NCBI RefSeq assembly: GCF_024323335.1 | Contig: NC_066584.1 | Coordinates: forward strand, 422,015,319-422,079,318 | Direction: 5' to 3' | DNA from: Lathyrus oleraceus | Taxonomy: Eukaryota > Streptophyta > Magnoliopsida > Fabales > Fabaceae | Length of the DNA: 64,000 nt | Part shown: positions 24,115 to 37,634 of the stretch, in pieces | Numbering within the stretch: position 1 is the stretch's first letter | Layout: each line of letters begins with the position of its first letter | Position numbers and translations under genes: made by a program | Notes under the pieces: model-generated | Databases searched by the model: none | What the model was told of the DNA's origin: nothing | What the model saw: only the letters and a program-made list of their open reading frames with translations

Positions 24115-26529
24115 AACATTTAATTCATGAAAAATATCAAAATTAATCCAAAAAAAAAATTGAATTCAAAATATGGAAGAGAAAAATATTTAAAGATTTT
24201 TGGTGAAAGTCCCATATTTTTTGGATTAAAAATGAAATTTATATGAATTAAACAAAATAAAAAGATTAAACATCAAATCAGAAATCAAAATAAAAATAGA
24301 AAACACAAGGCCCATCAGATCTCCGTCATTAATTGAGGTGGCAGATCTGATGGTCACGCGCGCGCTATCCACCATAGTCTTCAGTCAACGCGTCAAATGG
24401 TTGGTAATCAAAATAGATGGATAAGATTAAAACATTTCAAACAGATCAAACGGCCGGGAGACATGCCACCTCATCACCGGAGCCCTAGCTTCGGTTGTCT
24501 TCTCCGGTGGACCTCACCGGAATGGTCCACCACCAACCACCATGGAAATGAAAAACAAGGACATCGATTTAAAGTAAAAATGCTCAGGAGCTCGAATCTG
24601 ACCTCAATTTTCTCCAATTCCAAGTATATCAAAAGATATAGGGATTTGAATTTTGAGGATCATGAACTGAGTTGCTTTGATTTAACCTCAAAGCAACTCA
24701 ATCTTGTTGCCTACATTGGTAAGACTTCAGCCAACCAAAAATAACAAAGAATTGTGAAGAATTGAGTGAGAATCATAGAGATGAGAATTCTGAAAAATCA
24801 CCTTCAAAGAAGCTTCAACCTTGCTTGATCTTGCTTCCAATTGTCCTTCGCTTGGCTTCAGAAGCTTGTAGGAGGTGAATTGGACCAAAGAAAAGCCTGG
24901 ACTCTTGGAGTTTCAATCTCAAAATAGAATGAGATTCGAATCTCAATTTTCAATTGAAAACCTTCAAGATTATACTTTAATGGTGAGGGTTTGGGCATGA
25001 GGTCCTCAATTCTAAGCCATGAGGGTTGTATTTATAGGCAATGCAACTCATTTTCACACATTTCCAAAATTTCCCAAATTTAGCAATTTGCCTTGCATGC
25101 TTGCATGGGTGTGTGATAGGCCCATCAGGTGATGTATTCAGGTCCAAAATTACTTGAGTTCAATGCCAAAACCATGTCATGTGGCTATGCATTTGAAATT
25201 GGAAAGTGAACGTGAAATTCATCCAAATGGACCTTTGAAAAGAACCCATGCGCAAGTCATTCATTTCTTGGCCAAATGTGATTATCTTGGACTTTTTGGA
25301 AAGGTGAGATCAAGGGGAACAACTTTCATGTTTAAAACTTTAGATCATGGTTATTTTGAGGTGGAAGTTTGTAAAATCAAACTTATTTGAAAATTTTCTA
25401 AGTACCAAGTCAAATATTCACTTCTTCCATCTTGAATAACATTTGCTATAGACTTCAAATGGAAATAGTTCCTTCATCAAAGTTGTATATCTTTAAAACC
25501 TCTTAAATTTAGTCACAAATTTGACCTCATTTGGATTTGTTATGAAGGAGTTATGCATTTTAGAAGTTGAGGAAAATCACTTGTTCAATTGTAATGGCCC
25601 AAAATGACCTATAATGTTTCCTCTTGGCACATGCATTTTCAAGTTGAATTTTAACTTATTCCATACATAAAAGTTGAACAGGACATCTTGAAATTAATCA
25701 TGGAACTTGAATGGATTTCATCTCTTAAAAATTGAGCAAGTTATGGACCTTGGAAGTTGACCTCCTAACTAGGGTTCAGACAAAATGACCTAGCATCTTT
25801 CATCATAAAAAAAGAAAAACTAGCTCTTGACTTAAACATGAAAGTTGTTTGGAATGTCATAATAAGTATATTTTTTCTCGGAATCATTTTCGTATGACAA
25901 AAATTGTAGGAGATAGGGTCTAGGGAACCCCAGTTTTGACTAGTTGACTTTCTCTGGTCAACCACCATGAACCAACTTGCAAACTTGACATATCTTGATA
26001 TATTGGACTAATGTAGGATCATATATGTGTAATATGATGTAGTATGAAGTATCCCTTGAAATATTTGATCAACTGATGAAGAAACTTGCTGAGGAAGTCA
26101 CATAAGATACCAAGATGAATTAGGGCTTCCAAGACAAACAAGCTTCAAACTCTTGATGAATTCTTGATAAAAATGATATGTGAAGATCATAGGGATCCAT
26201 ATATGATGTCTAGAAATAATGTAAACCATCTCTTGATTAGTATCCTTTCATTGAGGGTCTTAAACCCTAGATATGAGCTTGATGGAGCATGGGTGAACAC
26301 ACACACTACCTACAAAAGCAACAAACTATATATTGACATATTTTTGGCATTTTGGTTAGTAAATAATGAAAAACAAAGTATGATACAATCAACTGTGTTT
26401 GGTGATCTCTCCTAATGCAAACCCAATGAATGAGGGGTAAGGAGGATGCAGAGGTGTGATCCCAAAGCCAATGTATATGATGAGATAACATGAGGAATCT
26501 TAGGGTCAAAATTGAGGTCTTACAGCTGC

Positions 26530-28640
26530 CCAGATTTAAGGACATTCTAACTGAGGATATGAAGGTTAAACCTTCGTATCAAATCAGTAGAATGGACTTA
26601 TATAATAACAGTAGAAACAAATTTTGGTCCCTAAATGACCTCGTGATACATATGATATGAAAATGTTAAAAATAATCTTTATGGGGAAAATATTGCCACA
26701 AAAGAAAAGAATCCGGAGAGACTGAAAATCCATAGGACCATAATGCATTCAATAAGGAACACTCAACAGGGAAACAAAGACTCTGGGGATAAACAATTGT
26801 GCGTAGGCCAGACTACAACTTAAAAACTATTGGGGACACGAGGGAGACTTCCATGAAAATAAATCAAGGAAGGACTCGATTGAGGATAAGGGAAATCTGT
26901 AGAGGAAATAGGTAAATCAGAACAAAACTAAAACACCTGAACAAAATAGGAGATTGGCGACTTCACTGAGGAAATACGCACTCAAACTCAACTAGGGAAG
27001 GATAAACTTCAATGCAGGAGTATCAAAATTATATTATCTATTACCGGTTACTGGGTAGGAAGATAATATATTCTGACAGAGGATCATCCGTTACTGATTA
27101 GGGTAAACATATCAAGGATGACTCATTGAGAAAAAGGCGGTGTATTCGTTATCGGTTACTGGGTAAGAATAGCCTGCTGGGAAAAATAGGATTTACAACT
27201 ACCTGTTACTAGGCAGAAGACCAAAGAGAGAATATCTATCACTGGTTACAGTGAACATATCAAGGATAAAGTCAAAGGAAGAATATCTATCATCGGTTAG
27301 GATAAACATATCAAGGATAGACTGTCGGGTAAAAATAGGAATTATATCTATCAGTTACTAGATAGAACACCAAAGAAAGAATATCTGTCACCGGTTAGGA
27401 TGAACATATCAAGGATAGACTCAATAGGGGAAATTAAGATTTACAACTACCTGTTACTGGGCAGAAGCCGCAAAGAGGAGAAAATCCGTCATCGGTTAAG
27501 ATGAACATATCAAGGTTTAACTCTCTAGGGAATGAAATAGGGATTACAACTACCTTTTACTAGGTAGAAAAACACAAAGGGAGAATATCCGTCATTGGTT
27601 AGGATGAACATATCAAGGATATACTGCATGGGAAAACGTTAAAATGAATCCGCTGGGGAAAGTAGAGGAAGTAAGTTACATTTTATCGGGTATTGGGAAA
27701 AAGTAAGGTACTCAAAAATCGAGAAGAATATTACCAGTTACTGGGTAACATATTCTCCAGGGACCAAAATAACCGTCTAGGTAGTAACTAGAAATAAACG
27801 GTCAAACAATGACTCAACCCAATGAGGATATAACTTAAGAGGAGAGGTTGCATCCAGATAGTTAACTGGGATGAAACTGAAGCAATAATCATCCACAAGG
27901 AAATAAATCAGTGGGGAAATAAGAAAGGTTAAACTCTTTTTGCTTAAGGGGATGACACTCTACAATTGAAGGAGGATAGACACACCAATCCTGTATGGGG
28001 GAATAATATGACCGTAGCAGGGGATCAGAAATAAGGAATCAAATGCAATAAAATACACAATGAAAATATCTGATGATGTGCTTTATGCATGAATATGTAT
28101 GCATATGATTATAATTATGTTGACAAAACAATCCCAAAGGATACAAATATCATAGATTTGAATCATCGCTGCAACACTCGGCTAATCTCAACAACATGGA
28201 AACACCAACTGGAGAAAATGCTGGGGATGAACATAGATCATCTAGCTCTGAAGAACTCAATCCTGGCTAGGGAGAGAGAGAGAGAAAAGATCTGATTAGG
28301 ATTCAATTATGCGGGGAATTTTAGGTCAACACCATATCGATGGGAGACAACCTCGCAGGGGATCAAGCATTGCTCAAAACCAAATACTGTTGGGAACAAG
28401 AGATCTTTGATATCTGAAGATGAACTTCGTCGGGGAATACAGGAGATAAAACTTTGTACGGTCTGAGCCATTTGCTGAGGGTGAGACCCTACTTCTCATC
28501 TGGGGGAAATGGTTTCCAAAACGGACTGATCTCCATCTCAACTCTACTAGGGATAAATGACGAACTGTTTGGGAAAAATCGCCAAACCAACTACTTGGGG
28601 AAGACCAACAAGGCTTCGCATTTCAAGACTTACCTATTCT
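26530..28640 (-). repeat. tRNA-3'-end-like and ACCGATGAC repeat tract in LTR E
   Basis: Same composition as 5580-7500, inverted. About eight units of GTCATCGGTTAGGATGAACATATCAAGGAT on the plus strand (27080-27640), with complementary arms such as CATCC/GGATG at about 27068-27103 and ATATCC/GGATAT at about 27585-27622. Between them are GTTACTGGGTAGAA motifs and AACTCTACTAGGGA-type motifs (28538-28551). Confidence 0.6.
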
Positions 28641-29050
28641 CATACTTCTGTTGATATTCCTTGTTGAAATCAGTTATTCTTAAAGTAATTTCTTTTTATA
28701 TTCTTAAGAAAATGATCTTTATTTATTAATTTATTTCAAAATTATCATCATAAAAATTCAATTATATTTAACTGAAAATAAATAAAAGTAGAAACAATTG
28801 GATAAAAAGCTTAACTTTATTTAATAAAATGGTAGTATGTAAATGACAAGACTCCATAGATCTTTACAAAAGTTGAAAATGGTAATTTACATGGAAAAAG
28901 GGCTACATTGAATATAATGATCAGTACTCTTTCTACAAAGTTCAATATCCATAGTGCTCTTGGTGTCGGTTGAGAATGATGAATCAGACCCAAATGACTT
29001 GCTCAAAACTACCTCCTTGACTAGGACCACCCGAATGCAGTTACTTTCCA

Positions 29051-29340
29051 TAATCCCTAATTTTGCCTAGATTGCCCCGAGGTGGGGTAGTCAATATACC
29101 AGGATAATTTTCTGTTTTATGTCTCTAACTTTTGCCTCGATCTCCCTTTCTGGTTTTCAATCCACCGAGACACTCATTTTTGCCTAAGCCACTCTATCGG
29201 GTTTTCAACTTAGCAAGTTGTTCTTTTTCTTTTAAGGAGAATTATTTCTTTACTGCATCGGCATTCACAAGACGAGTGAACTCTTCACCATCCATAGTTG
29301 TAAGAATCAAAGCACCGCCTGAAAAGGATCTCTTCATAAC
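29051..29340 (-). other. 3' untranslated segment of Ogre E
   Basis: Sits between the pol stop and the LTR in element sense. It contains two decayed copies of the TTTTGCCxxx...GGGTTTTCAA repeat at about 29125-29215, matching 45065-45250 of element C in position and order. Confidence 0.6.
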
Positions 29341-32300
29341 CTATGGGCCTTCATAATTAGGAGTCCATTTTCCCCTAGCATTCTTCATTCTTTGTTGATG
29401 TAACTGATCATGACACATGGCATTCAATCTCTTCTCTTCAATCAAGGTTAGATGGTCATATCTGGTATGGCACCATTTAGCTTGTGTCAACTTAGCTTCC
29501 ATCAAGACATGTAATGATGGGCTCTCAACTTCTATTAGGAGCACAACTTCCATACCATAAACAAGAGACAAAGGGGTTACCCCTGTTGAAGTATGGATGG
29601 ATGTACAGTACCCATGCAAAGCAAATGGGAGAATCTCGTTCCAATATTTGTACATCACAAGCATCTTCTGAATTATCTTCTTGATGTTCTTGTTTCCAGC
29701 TTCAACAGCCTCATTCATCTTAGGTATGTAGGGAGAAGAATTATGGTATGCAATCTTGAAGTCTTTGCAAAGTGCTTACACCATATTATTATTCAAGTTA
29801 GATCCATTATCAATAATGATCTTACTTGGCACATCAAAGTGGTATATAATTTGATTCTTGATAATCCTCATAATAACTTGCTTGGTTACATTTGCATATG
29901 ATGTCACTTCAACCCACTCGGTGAAGTAGTCAATAACAACTAGAATGAAATGATGTTCGTTCGAAGCTTTGGGCTCAATCATGCCAATCATATAAATCCC
30001 CCACATAGAGAAGGGCCATGGAGAGGAAATGACATTCAACAGTGTCGGAGGAACATGAACCTTATTTGCATAGATTTGACACTTGTGGTATTTCTTCACA
30101 AACTTGCAATAGTCAGATTCCATTGTTAGCCAATAGTAACCTGCGCTTAACATTTTCTTTTCCATAACATGTCCATTGGAATGAGTACCAAAGGAAACTT
30201 CATGGACTTCAATCATTAACAAGTTTGCTTCGTGTCTATCCACACATCTGAGCAGAACCATATCGAATTTTCTTATGTAAAGCACATCACCATTCAGGTA
30301 GAAGTTGCTAGCTAATCTTCTCAAAGTTTTTTTATCTTTCAAAGATTCCCCATGGCTTTTATCTTTCAAAGATTCCCCATACAGGTAAGTCTGACTTTGG
30401 AGGAAACACTTGATATCAAAATACCATGGCTTTTCATCTTTGACTTCTTCAACAACAAACACATGAGTTGGCCTATCAAGATGCATCACAGTCAAGTTGG
30501 GAACTTCATTCCAAAATTTCACCACAATCATTGAAGCCAACGTTGCAAGAGCATTTTCCATCCGTTTTTCATCTGGAGTGATATGATGAAACTCAACCTT
30601 TATAAAGAAAGTCAAAATCCTCCCCACATAATCTATATACGGTATCAAATCAGGTTGATTCGTCTCCCATTCACCTTTGATCTCATTTACAACCAAAGTT
30701 GAATGTCCATAAACGTCAAGAAATTTTATTTTGAGATCAATGGCCTCTTCAAGCACCATAATGCAAGCTTCATACTCAGCCATGTTGTTTGTACACTTGA
30801 AAGTCAATATAGTTGTAAACGAAAAATGAGTTCCTTGAGGAATAATAATCACTTCCCCAATTCCATTACCATAAGAATTAACAACTCCGTCAAATACCAT
30901 TCCCCAACATGAACCAGGTTTCGTCCCTTTTTCAAGCAATGGTTCATCACAATCGTTCATCTTTAAGTACAAAATCTCTTCGTCGGGAAAATCATATTGT
31001 ACTGACTAGTAATCTTCAATTGGTTGGTGAGCCAGGTGGTCAACCAAGACACTACCTTTGATAGCTTTTTGAGATCGGTATTCAATATCATACTCGGATA
31101 ACAACATATGCCAACGGGAAATCCTCCCAGTTAAAGCAGGCTTCTAAAAAATGTACTTGTTTGGATCCATTTTGGATATCAACCAAGTAGTATGATTTAA
31201 CATATACTGGCACAGAGACTTAGCAGCCCAAGACAATGCACAACAAGTCTTTTCAAGCATAGAATACCGAGTCTCACAGTTGGTGAACTTCTTTCTGAGG
31301 TAGTAAATTGAGTATTCCTTCTTTCCAGATTCATCTTGCTGACCAAGAACACAACCCATACTCTCATCAAGCACAGTCAAATACATGGTCAAGGGTCTTC
31401 CTTCAACAGGAGGAGACAAAATCGGAGGCTCAAGCAGATACTCTTTGATACTGTCAAACGCTTTCTGGCAATCTTCGGTCCAATTACATGACTGATCTTT
31501 AAGAAGAAGCTTGAATATAGGCGCACATGTAGTTCTCATATGCGATATAAATCTTGATATATACTTCAAGCGGTCGATAAAACCTCTGACTTGCTTCTCA
31601 ATTTTGGGCGCATGCATTTCTTGAATTGCTTTGACCTTGGCAGGATCGACTTTAATACTCTTCTCACTAACAATAAAGCCCAAAAACTTACCAGAACGAA
31701 CACCAAATGTACACTTATTAGGATTCAAGCGGAGTTTGTACTTCCTCAAATGCTGGAATGCTCAACATGTTCTTCTTCATCACTTGATTTGGCAATCATA
31801 TCATCAACATGAACTTCAATTTCTTTGTGTATCATATCATGAAAAAGAGTGGTCATAGCTCTCTAGTACGTTGCACCAGTATTCTTTAAACTAAAAGGCA
31901 TCACTCTATAACAGAATATTCCCTAGGGTGTAATGAATATGGTCTTCTCCATATCTTCAGGTGCCATCTTGATTTGATTATAACCGAAAAATCCATCCAT
32001 AAATGAAAAGACTTTGAATTTAGTCGTATTGTGTACCAACATATCAATGTGTGGTAGAGGAAAATCATCTTTCAGACTAGCCTTATTTAAATCTCTATAA
32101 TCAACACACATGCGGACCTTTCCATCTTTCTTAGGAACCGACACAATATTGGCCACGCACTGCGGATGCTCGGAGGTTACAAGAAAACAACATCAATTTG
32201 TTTCTGCACTTCCATTTTAATCTTCACTGTCACATCAGGATGAATTCTCCTCAACTTCTTCTTAATCGTCGTACATTCTGGCTTCAATGACAATATATGC

Positions 32301-32640
32301 TCCACAATCTCAGTATCCAACCCAAGCATGTCTTGATAGGACCAAGCAAAGACATCTGAATATTCTCGAAGAAGATCAATCGACCCCTTCTTAGCTTTTG
32401 GACACAGTTGAGACCAATCTTGACTTCCTTCACATCATCATTGGAACCCAAGTTGACTAATTTAATCTACTCTTCAAACGGATGAATGACTTTTTCCTCA
32501 TGCTCAAGTAAACGAGATAATTCATCAGATACCTCTTCATCATCAGTCTCTTCCTCAACTTCGAACACAGGGAAATCAAAGTTTGGAGAGGGAGTAGAAT
32601 CATTGTATTCAATGGGTTTGAGAACTAACTTGTATAATGA
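29341..32640 (-). pseudogene. Broken Ogre E pol (RT, RNase H, archaeal RNase H, integrase)
   Basis: Homologous along its whole length to the intact pol of element C, but split by stops and frameshifts. Readable blocks: the N-terminal acidic region (about 32400-32640), RT (31923-32156, PKKDGKVRMCVDYRDLNKAS), an RT active site read as HVDD near 31795, RNase H (31144-31749), archaeal RNase H plus the integrase zinc region (29776-30972) and the integrase tail (29341-29718). In the second RNase H the third and fourth acidic residues are changed (GHSTL, MENAL). In integrase GIDMIG has become GIYMIG, losing the first catalytic Asp. A 27-bp local duplication (SLKDKSHGESLKDK) lies near 30330-30380. 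An old, dead copy. Confidence 0.9.
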
Positions 32641-32875
32641 TTTGATATTTTGATTTTAGAGAGGTGAATTGTGTCCAAATATTATGCAGATGGAAGATTA
32701 TTCTTTATTTATGTTTTTTGTGATTACCATTTTCGGAAAAGAAAAAAGTAAAAACAAAACATCATTGATGTGGATAAATAAAATTGTATTTTATTGATGA
32801 TAATAGAAATGCCCAACAATATTCACTTCTCCCTTAGGCATAGGAGAAGGATTTTTCTTAAAAGTTAAAAACAAA
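32641..32875 (-). other. Gag-protease/pol junction of Ogre E, probably a decayed intron
   Basis: AT-rich, non-coding in all frames, and in the same place as 48743-48996 of element C. In element sense the segment just before pol reads ...ATATTATGCAG, a possible splice acceptor. Ogre elements are known to carry an intron between protease and RT. This is an inference for this copy. Confidence 0.45.
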
Positions 32876-35261
32876 TTACTTAGAGCGATGGATAACAGTA
32901 GGGACATCAACAACAACCCAATTGTTGCGAGTCTGACCATGTGTCACAAAGTTGGCATAAGCTTTATCTTCATCATCATTGCCTTCAATCACAACAGTTG
33001 AGCGTTGATCATTCCCATGAATGAACCCTCCACTGCGGAAATTCGGTTGCACATTTTCAGTTCTGACTTTGAACGGCCCTGGTTGAAATCCCAATCCAGT
33101 CCTATTCTTGTTCTCAGTAATCTCCACCATACGACCCCACTAATCAATGCTGCCAGCCTCAATAGCCTTTTGTGCATCCTTTGAAGAGGACATGGGTGCC
33201 CCAGTTTTCTTCTCCTCAATAATAGACAAGGCTTGGAACGACGTTCTAACCCCCTCCTCAACTTCAACATAAGAAAAAGATGACAAATGGCTCACTAATA
33301 GCGCCTTTTCTCCACCAACAACGACAAACTTTCCGTTCTTCACAAATTTTAGCTTTTGGTGTAGAGTATACGTCATAGCTCTTGCTTCATGAATCCATGG
33401 CCTTCCCAATAGACAACTGTAGGACAGGTGGCTATCCATTACCTGGAAAGTAATTTGGAAATCACTTGGACCTATTTTTACTAGAAGGTTCATTTCACCA
33501 ATGACAGTTTTATGTAAACCGTCGAACGCTTTAACAATCCCGTCACTGTATCTCATTGGGGCGCCTTGGTAAGAGAGTCTTGATAGAGTTGAGTATGGAA
33601 GCATATTCAATGATGACCCAGTGTCAACTAACACATTGGACATATCGTCCTCCTTACAATTCATCGAAATATGCAACGCCAAATTGTGATTTCTGCCTTC
33701 CTCAGGAAGTTCTTCATCACAAATACTCAAATTATGACCAGTAATATTGGCAACAATGTAGTCAAACTAATCCACAGTTACATCATGCTTAACATAAACT
33801 TGCTCGAGCACTTTCTGCAAAGCCTCCATATGTGCCTCATAGTTCATCAATAGTGACATCACAAAGATTTTTGACGGAGTTTGGAGCAGCTGCTCCATAA
33901 CATTGAACTCGCTTCTTTTGATCAATTTCAACACTTCATCATCATCGTTAGTCTTCAGTTTGCTAGATTCACCAGACTGACACACTGAAGTATTAACCGG
34001 ATTCTCTACTAGAATCTATGCCTTCTTACTTGCTACAACACCTTCTACCTCATTGGGGCGCCTTGGTAAGAGAGTCTTGATAAAGTTGATTTTGAAAGCA
34101 TATTCAATGATGACCCAGTGTCAACCAACACATTGGACATAGCGTCCTCCTTACAATTCATCGAAATATGCAACGCCAAATTGTGATTTTTGCCTTCCCC
34201 AGGAAGTTCTTCATCACAAAAACTCAAATTATTGCAAGTAATATTGGCAACAATGTAGTCAAACTGATCCACAGTTACATCATGCTCAACATAAGCTTGC
34301 TTGAGCACTTTCTGCAAAGCCTCCCTATATGCCTCATAGTTCATCAATAATGACATCACAAAGATCTTTGACGGAGTTTGGAGCAGCTGCTCCACAACAT
34401 TGAACTCGCTTCTTTTGATCAATTTCAACACTACATCATCATCGTTAGTCTTCAATTTGCTGGATTCACCAGACTGACACCATGAAGTACTAACCGGATT
34501 CGCTACTGGAATCGCTGCCTTCTTACTTGCTACAACACCTTCTATCTCTTTTGGAAAAACCGGATCAAACACACGACCACTAATGGTCACCTTTGCAATA
34601 TCAGCAATTTCACCACAAAGTCCGCAACTGGTAGAGGAACCTCTTGACCATTTTCTATCATTGTGGAGTTGTATTGATAAGGCATAACTTTATCGGATGC
34701 ATACGGAATAGGGCCCGCTAACCGTATAACCAACGGCGATATGGATCTTTTGTCATTGTTACTACTGTTGCTATCAAACTGGATAACTACCCGCTCAAAG
34801 GTCTTGAATACTGGCACTATCAGATTCATATCACCAATATCTCTTCACTGGAAAGTCGGAATAAGTCATTCATCCATCAACCTCTAAATATCCCTCTTGA
34901 CAATAATACATCTGCGAGGGTTCATGCTACAGATCACACAATCATCAAGGTCATGCTCATAGTCATTGACCATACAAATATCTTTATGAATTGCCACCAA
35001 AGATTGTCTGATATGGAGAACATCATAAACCTTGTACTCAACAAGACAACTATTTACCATATTGACTAAAGAATTACCATGAGCAGACAACAGATTAACT
35101 TTCACATTAGGCGCTCTGTCCTCAAAGGACACCGTCCACTCTTCACAGGCTTTTGTACTTTATACTTAAACGGATAATAGTTCTCTATTTCATGGCCAGG
35201 GGCTCCCTGGTGAAAAGCACAATGAAGTTCAGGTTTGAACCACCATGGAAGTGGCTCAGGA
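32876..35261 (-). pseudogene. Broken Ogre E gag C-terminus and protease
   Basis: In sense order: a zinc-knuckle-like segment (CAFHQGAPGHEIENYYP, last Cys lost, about 35200), a linker with IVKRDI, a helical block LLQTPSKIFVMSLLMN, the aspartic protease with VLVDTGSSLNML (twice), SCLLGRPWIHEA, and a tail at 32876-33130. The protease would mature the polyprotein. The N-terminal gag and ORF1 are missing because the frame ends at 35261, where LTR fragment F begins. The frames are disrupted by the 497-bp duplication. Confidence 0.85.
33554..34547 (-). repeat. 497-bp tandem duplication across the protease active site of Ogre E
   Basis: The segment starting CATTGGGGCGCCTTGGTAAG occurs at 33554 and again at 34051; both run to CTTGCTACAACACCTTCTA. 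Each copy includes the DTGSS active-site codons and the LLQTPSKIFVM block. The copies differ at scattered positions, so the duplication is not recent. The length is not a multiple of three, so it shifts the frame. Confidence 0.9.
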
Positions 35262-36318
35262 AAGGAATGGGAAAGAATGGGGATGAAGATGAGGAGGGAG
35301 GGGAGTGAGAGAAACACAAATTGGTCATGGGAGGAATTTTATCAAATTAAGATCATTCATTCATTTTTGGAGATGAAATGTATATTTCATCAATCCCCTA
35401 AATCCAATGATTTTAATCCAACAAAAGTCAAATCAACTTTTACAAAGGCTCAAACAAATAGTCAAACATCACAAGACCATAAAAATAGGTCAACATAATT
35501 TTTACACATTTAATCAATTAACAATCAAATTAAAAATGCACTAAAATACAATTTAATTTGGTTAAAACCTAACACCTCTTCAAAACACCAAATAAATGGC
35601 CAAGAGATTTATCCTAGGTCAAACAAGGTCAAAGGACCTTAGAAAAAAAATATCATGATTTTTGAAAAGTCAGAAGTATTTTTAAACAATTAAAAATATG
35701 CACAAACAAATTTAATTCATGAAAAATATCAAAATTAATCCAAAAAATGATTTTAATTCAGAATATAGAAGAGAAAAATGTTTAAAGATTTTTGGTGAAA
35801 GTCCCATATTTTTTGGATTAAAAATAAAATTTATATGAATTAAACAAAATAAAAGGATTAAACATAAAATCAGAAATTAAAATAAGAATAGAAAAAACAA
35901 GGGCCATCAGATCTCCCTCATTAATTGAGGTGACAAATCTAATGGCCACGCGCGCGCTATCCATTATAGTCTTCAGTCAACGCGTCACATGGTTGGTAAT
36001 CAAAACAGATGGCTAAGATTAAAACATTTCAAACAAATCAAACGGTCAGGAGACATGACACCATATCACCGGAGCCCTATCTCCGGCGGTCTTCTCCGAT
36101 GGACCTCACCAGACTGGTCCACCCAACAACCACCATGGAAATGAAAAAACAAAGATATAGATTTAAAGAAAAAAAATACTTAGGAGCTCGAATATGGCCT
36201 CAATTTTCTCCAATTCCAAGTATGTCAAAAGATACAGGGATTTGAATTTTGAGGATCATGAACTGAGTTGCTTCGATTTGACCTCAAAGCAACTCAATCT
36301 TGTTGCCTACATTGGTGG
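35258..36318 (-). mobile_element. Ogre LTR fragment F
   Basis: Begins at GAAAGGAATGGGAAAGAATGGGG (compare 23817 in E) and is colinear with the LTR body through the AGGTCAAAGGACC block (35630) and the TCACCGGAGCCC block (36065), to ACATTGGTGGA, where LTR G is inserted. It keeps the ~300 bp that E lacks. The join to gag of E at about 35258-35262 is abrupt, so it is a deletion or rearrangement breakpoint. Confidence 0.8.
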
Positions 36319-36905
36319 ATGTAGCAGGAAATTCATGACCATTAAGCTATTGACAAGCTAAAGATCAATTAACAAGATTCGCCACCGCGCTTTTATTATT
36401 TTCGTGGGAAAAGGGAAAAGTACGAACAAAACCCAAATAGTAAGAAGTTTTCAAATAAAAACTAATAAAAGTCAGAGATCACAGGTAAGGGGGTTGGTTA
36501 CACAGAGGGAAGGTGTTAGCACCCAAAGTGTCATAGGTACTGCTAGGGAGCCCTTTTTGTGTGCATATATATTTTGTATAAAGTGATGTTTACAAACAAA
36601 TAGAATGGGGGGATGAGAAAAGAATTCATTAATTATATTTTTGTGTTTGACAAGACCTTCAGACTTGTGCCTACGTACCAACATAAGAATGAGGGATCAA
36701 AACCTCGTAGTTTGTGCTATAAAATCCAAAATGGATGCATTGATTTTGACAAATTTTAAGTTTGGAAGGCACAAAGGCCAAAAATGGTTTGAATGAGTTA
36801 GTTCTTTTTGGCTTTTTGAAAGTTTAAGTCAAGTATTGTTAAGTTCATTTACAAGTTTGATTTAAGAAAATAAGTTTGAAAATGCAATGGCATAAGGGCA
36901 AAAGC
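36319..36905 (-). mobile_element. Ogre LTR fragment G (outer 3' end)
   Basis: Starts with a natural LTR terminus, TGTAGCAGGAAATTCATGACC, inside LTR F (no primer-binding site precedes it, so it is a 3' LTR end, not a 5' LTR). It runs through the CACCGCGCTTTTATTATTTTC and GGTTGGTTACACAGAGGGAAGG blocks and breaks off near 36905 after TGGCATAAGGGCA. Confidence 0.8.
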
Positions 36906-37634
36906 AAAGCATACAAAGAATCATGTCGCCACCGCACTTTTATTTATCCAAAGGAATGGCTAAAAAGCGAACAAAAGCCTAAGAAGTTTTACACATAGAA
37001 AACTAATGAAAAGATCAGAGATCTGGGTAAGGGGTTAATTACGCAATAGGAAGGTGTTAGGCACCCAAAACGTCCTAGGTACTCCTAAGGAGCCCTTTTC
37101 ACAACTTGTTGTACGAAATGTTATTTGTTTATGAAATATTTATTGTGAAAACATGATTGAAGGGATGAGAAAAGAATATACAAGTTATTATTTTTGTGTT
37201 TGAACGGATGAACCCGTTGCCTACGTACCTTTCCATGGAAGGTAAGGATTAAAACGCCGTAGTTCAGCTAAAAGATTTCCAAAAGTGTGGGTGGATTCAT
37301 TTTAAAACAAAAGCCCCAAGGTTTTTCGTTATCCACGGGAGAAAACTCAACCTATACAAACAACAAGTCCACCATGTGAGAAAAGCTTCAATTTGCTAGT
37401 GAGGGGTTAACCCTATAATAAGCAAGGAAGTCTTACAATTCAGTCACTAAGGACAAAAGGTGAGATTAACATCAACCAACTAGGATAAATCAAACCTATA
37501 GCTAATGTATGAAAACTTATCAAGAGTGGACAAAGCCACAAAACAATCGAGTGAGTGAAATTAACCAATTAGGATTATTCACAAAAGTGGTCAAGATATG
37601 ATTAGAATTCAATTCAAAAGAAGTGAAATTCTGG
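36906..37634 (-). mobile_element. LTR fragment H of a different Ogre subfamily
   Basis: Contains the diagnostic ATGTCGCCACCGCACTTTTATTTATCC and GGAAGGTGTTAGGCACCCAAAACG blocks, related to but clearly different from both the A/B/E and the C LTRs. It starts mid-LTR at about 36906 and is interrupted at 37634 by the Maximus-like LTR. No gene seen. Confidence 0.7.

Larger units (their letters stand above)
21980..29050 (-). mobile_element. 3' LTR of Ogre E, about 7 kb; inner end uncertain
   Basis: The outer end is TGTAGCGGTAAATTC on the plus strand, and the body is colinear with A and with B1 in reverse. Relative to F (35258-36318) it lacks about 300 bp at 23845-23850 (GGGGATG joined to CAATTTAATT). 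The CTGGGGA-like and ACCGATGAC-type tract lies at 26530-28640, and the GTAAATTACCAT segment is at about 28870-28890. The inner boundary with the 3' untranslated part of E is not defined by a clear polypurine tract; I place it near 29050. No gene recognised inside. Confidence 0.75.
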
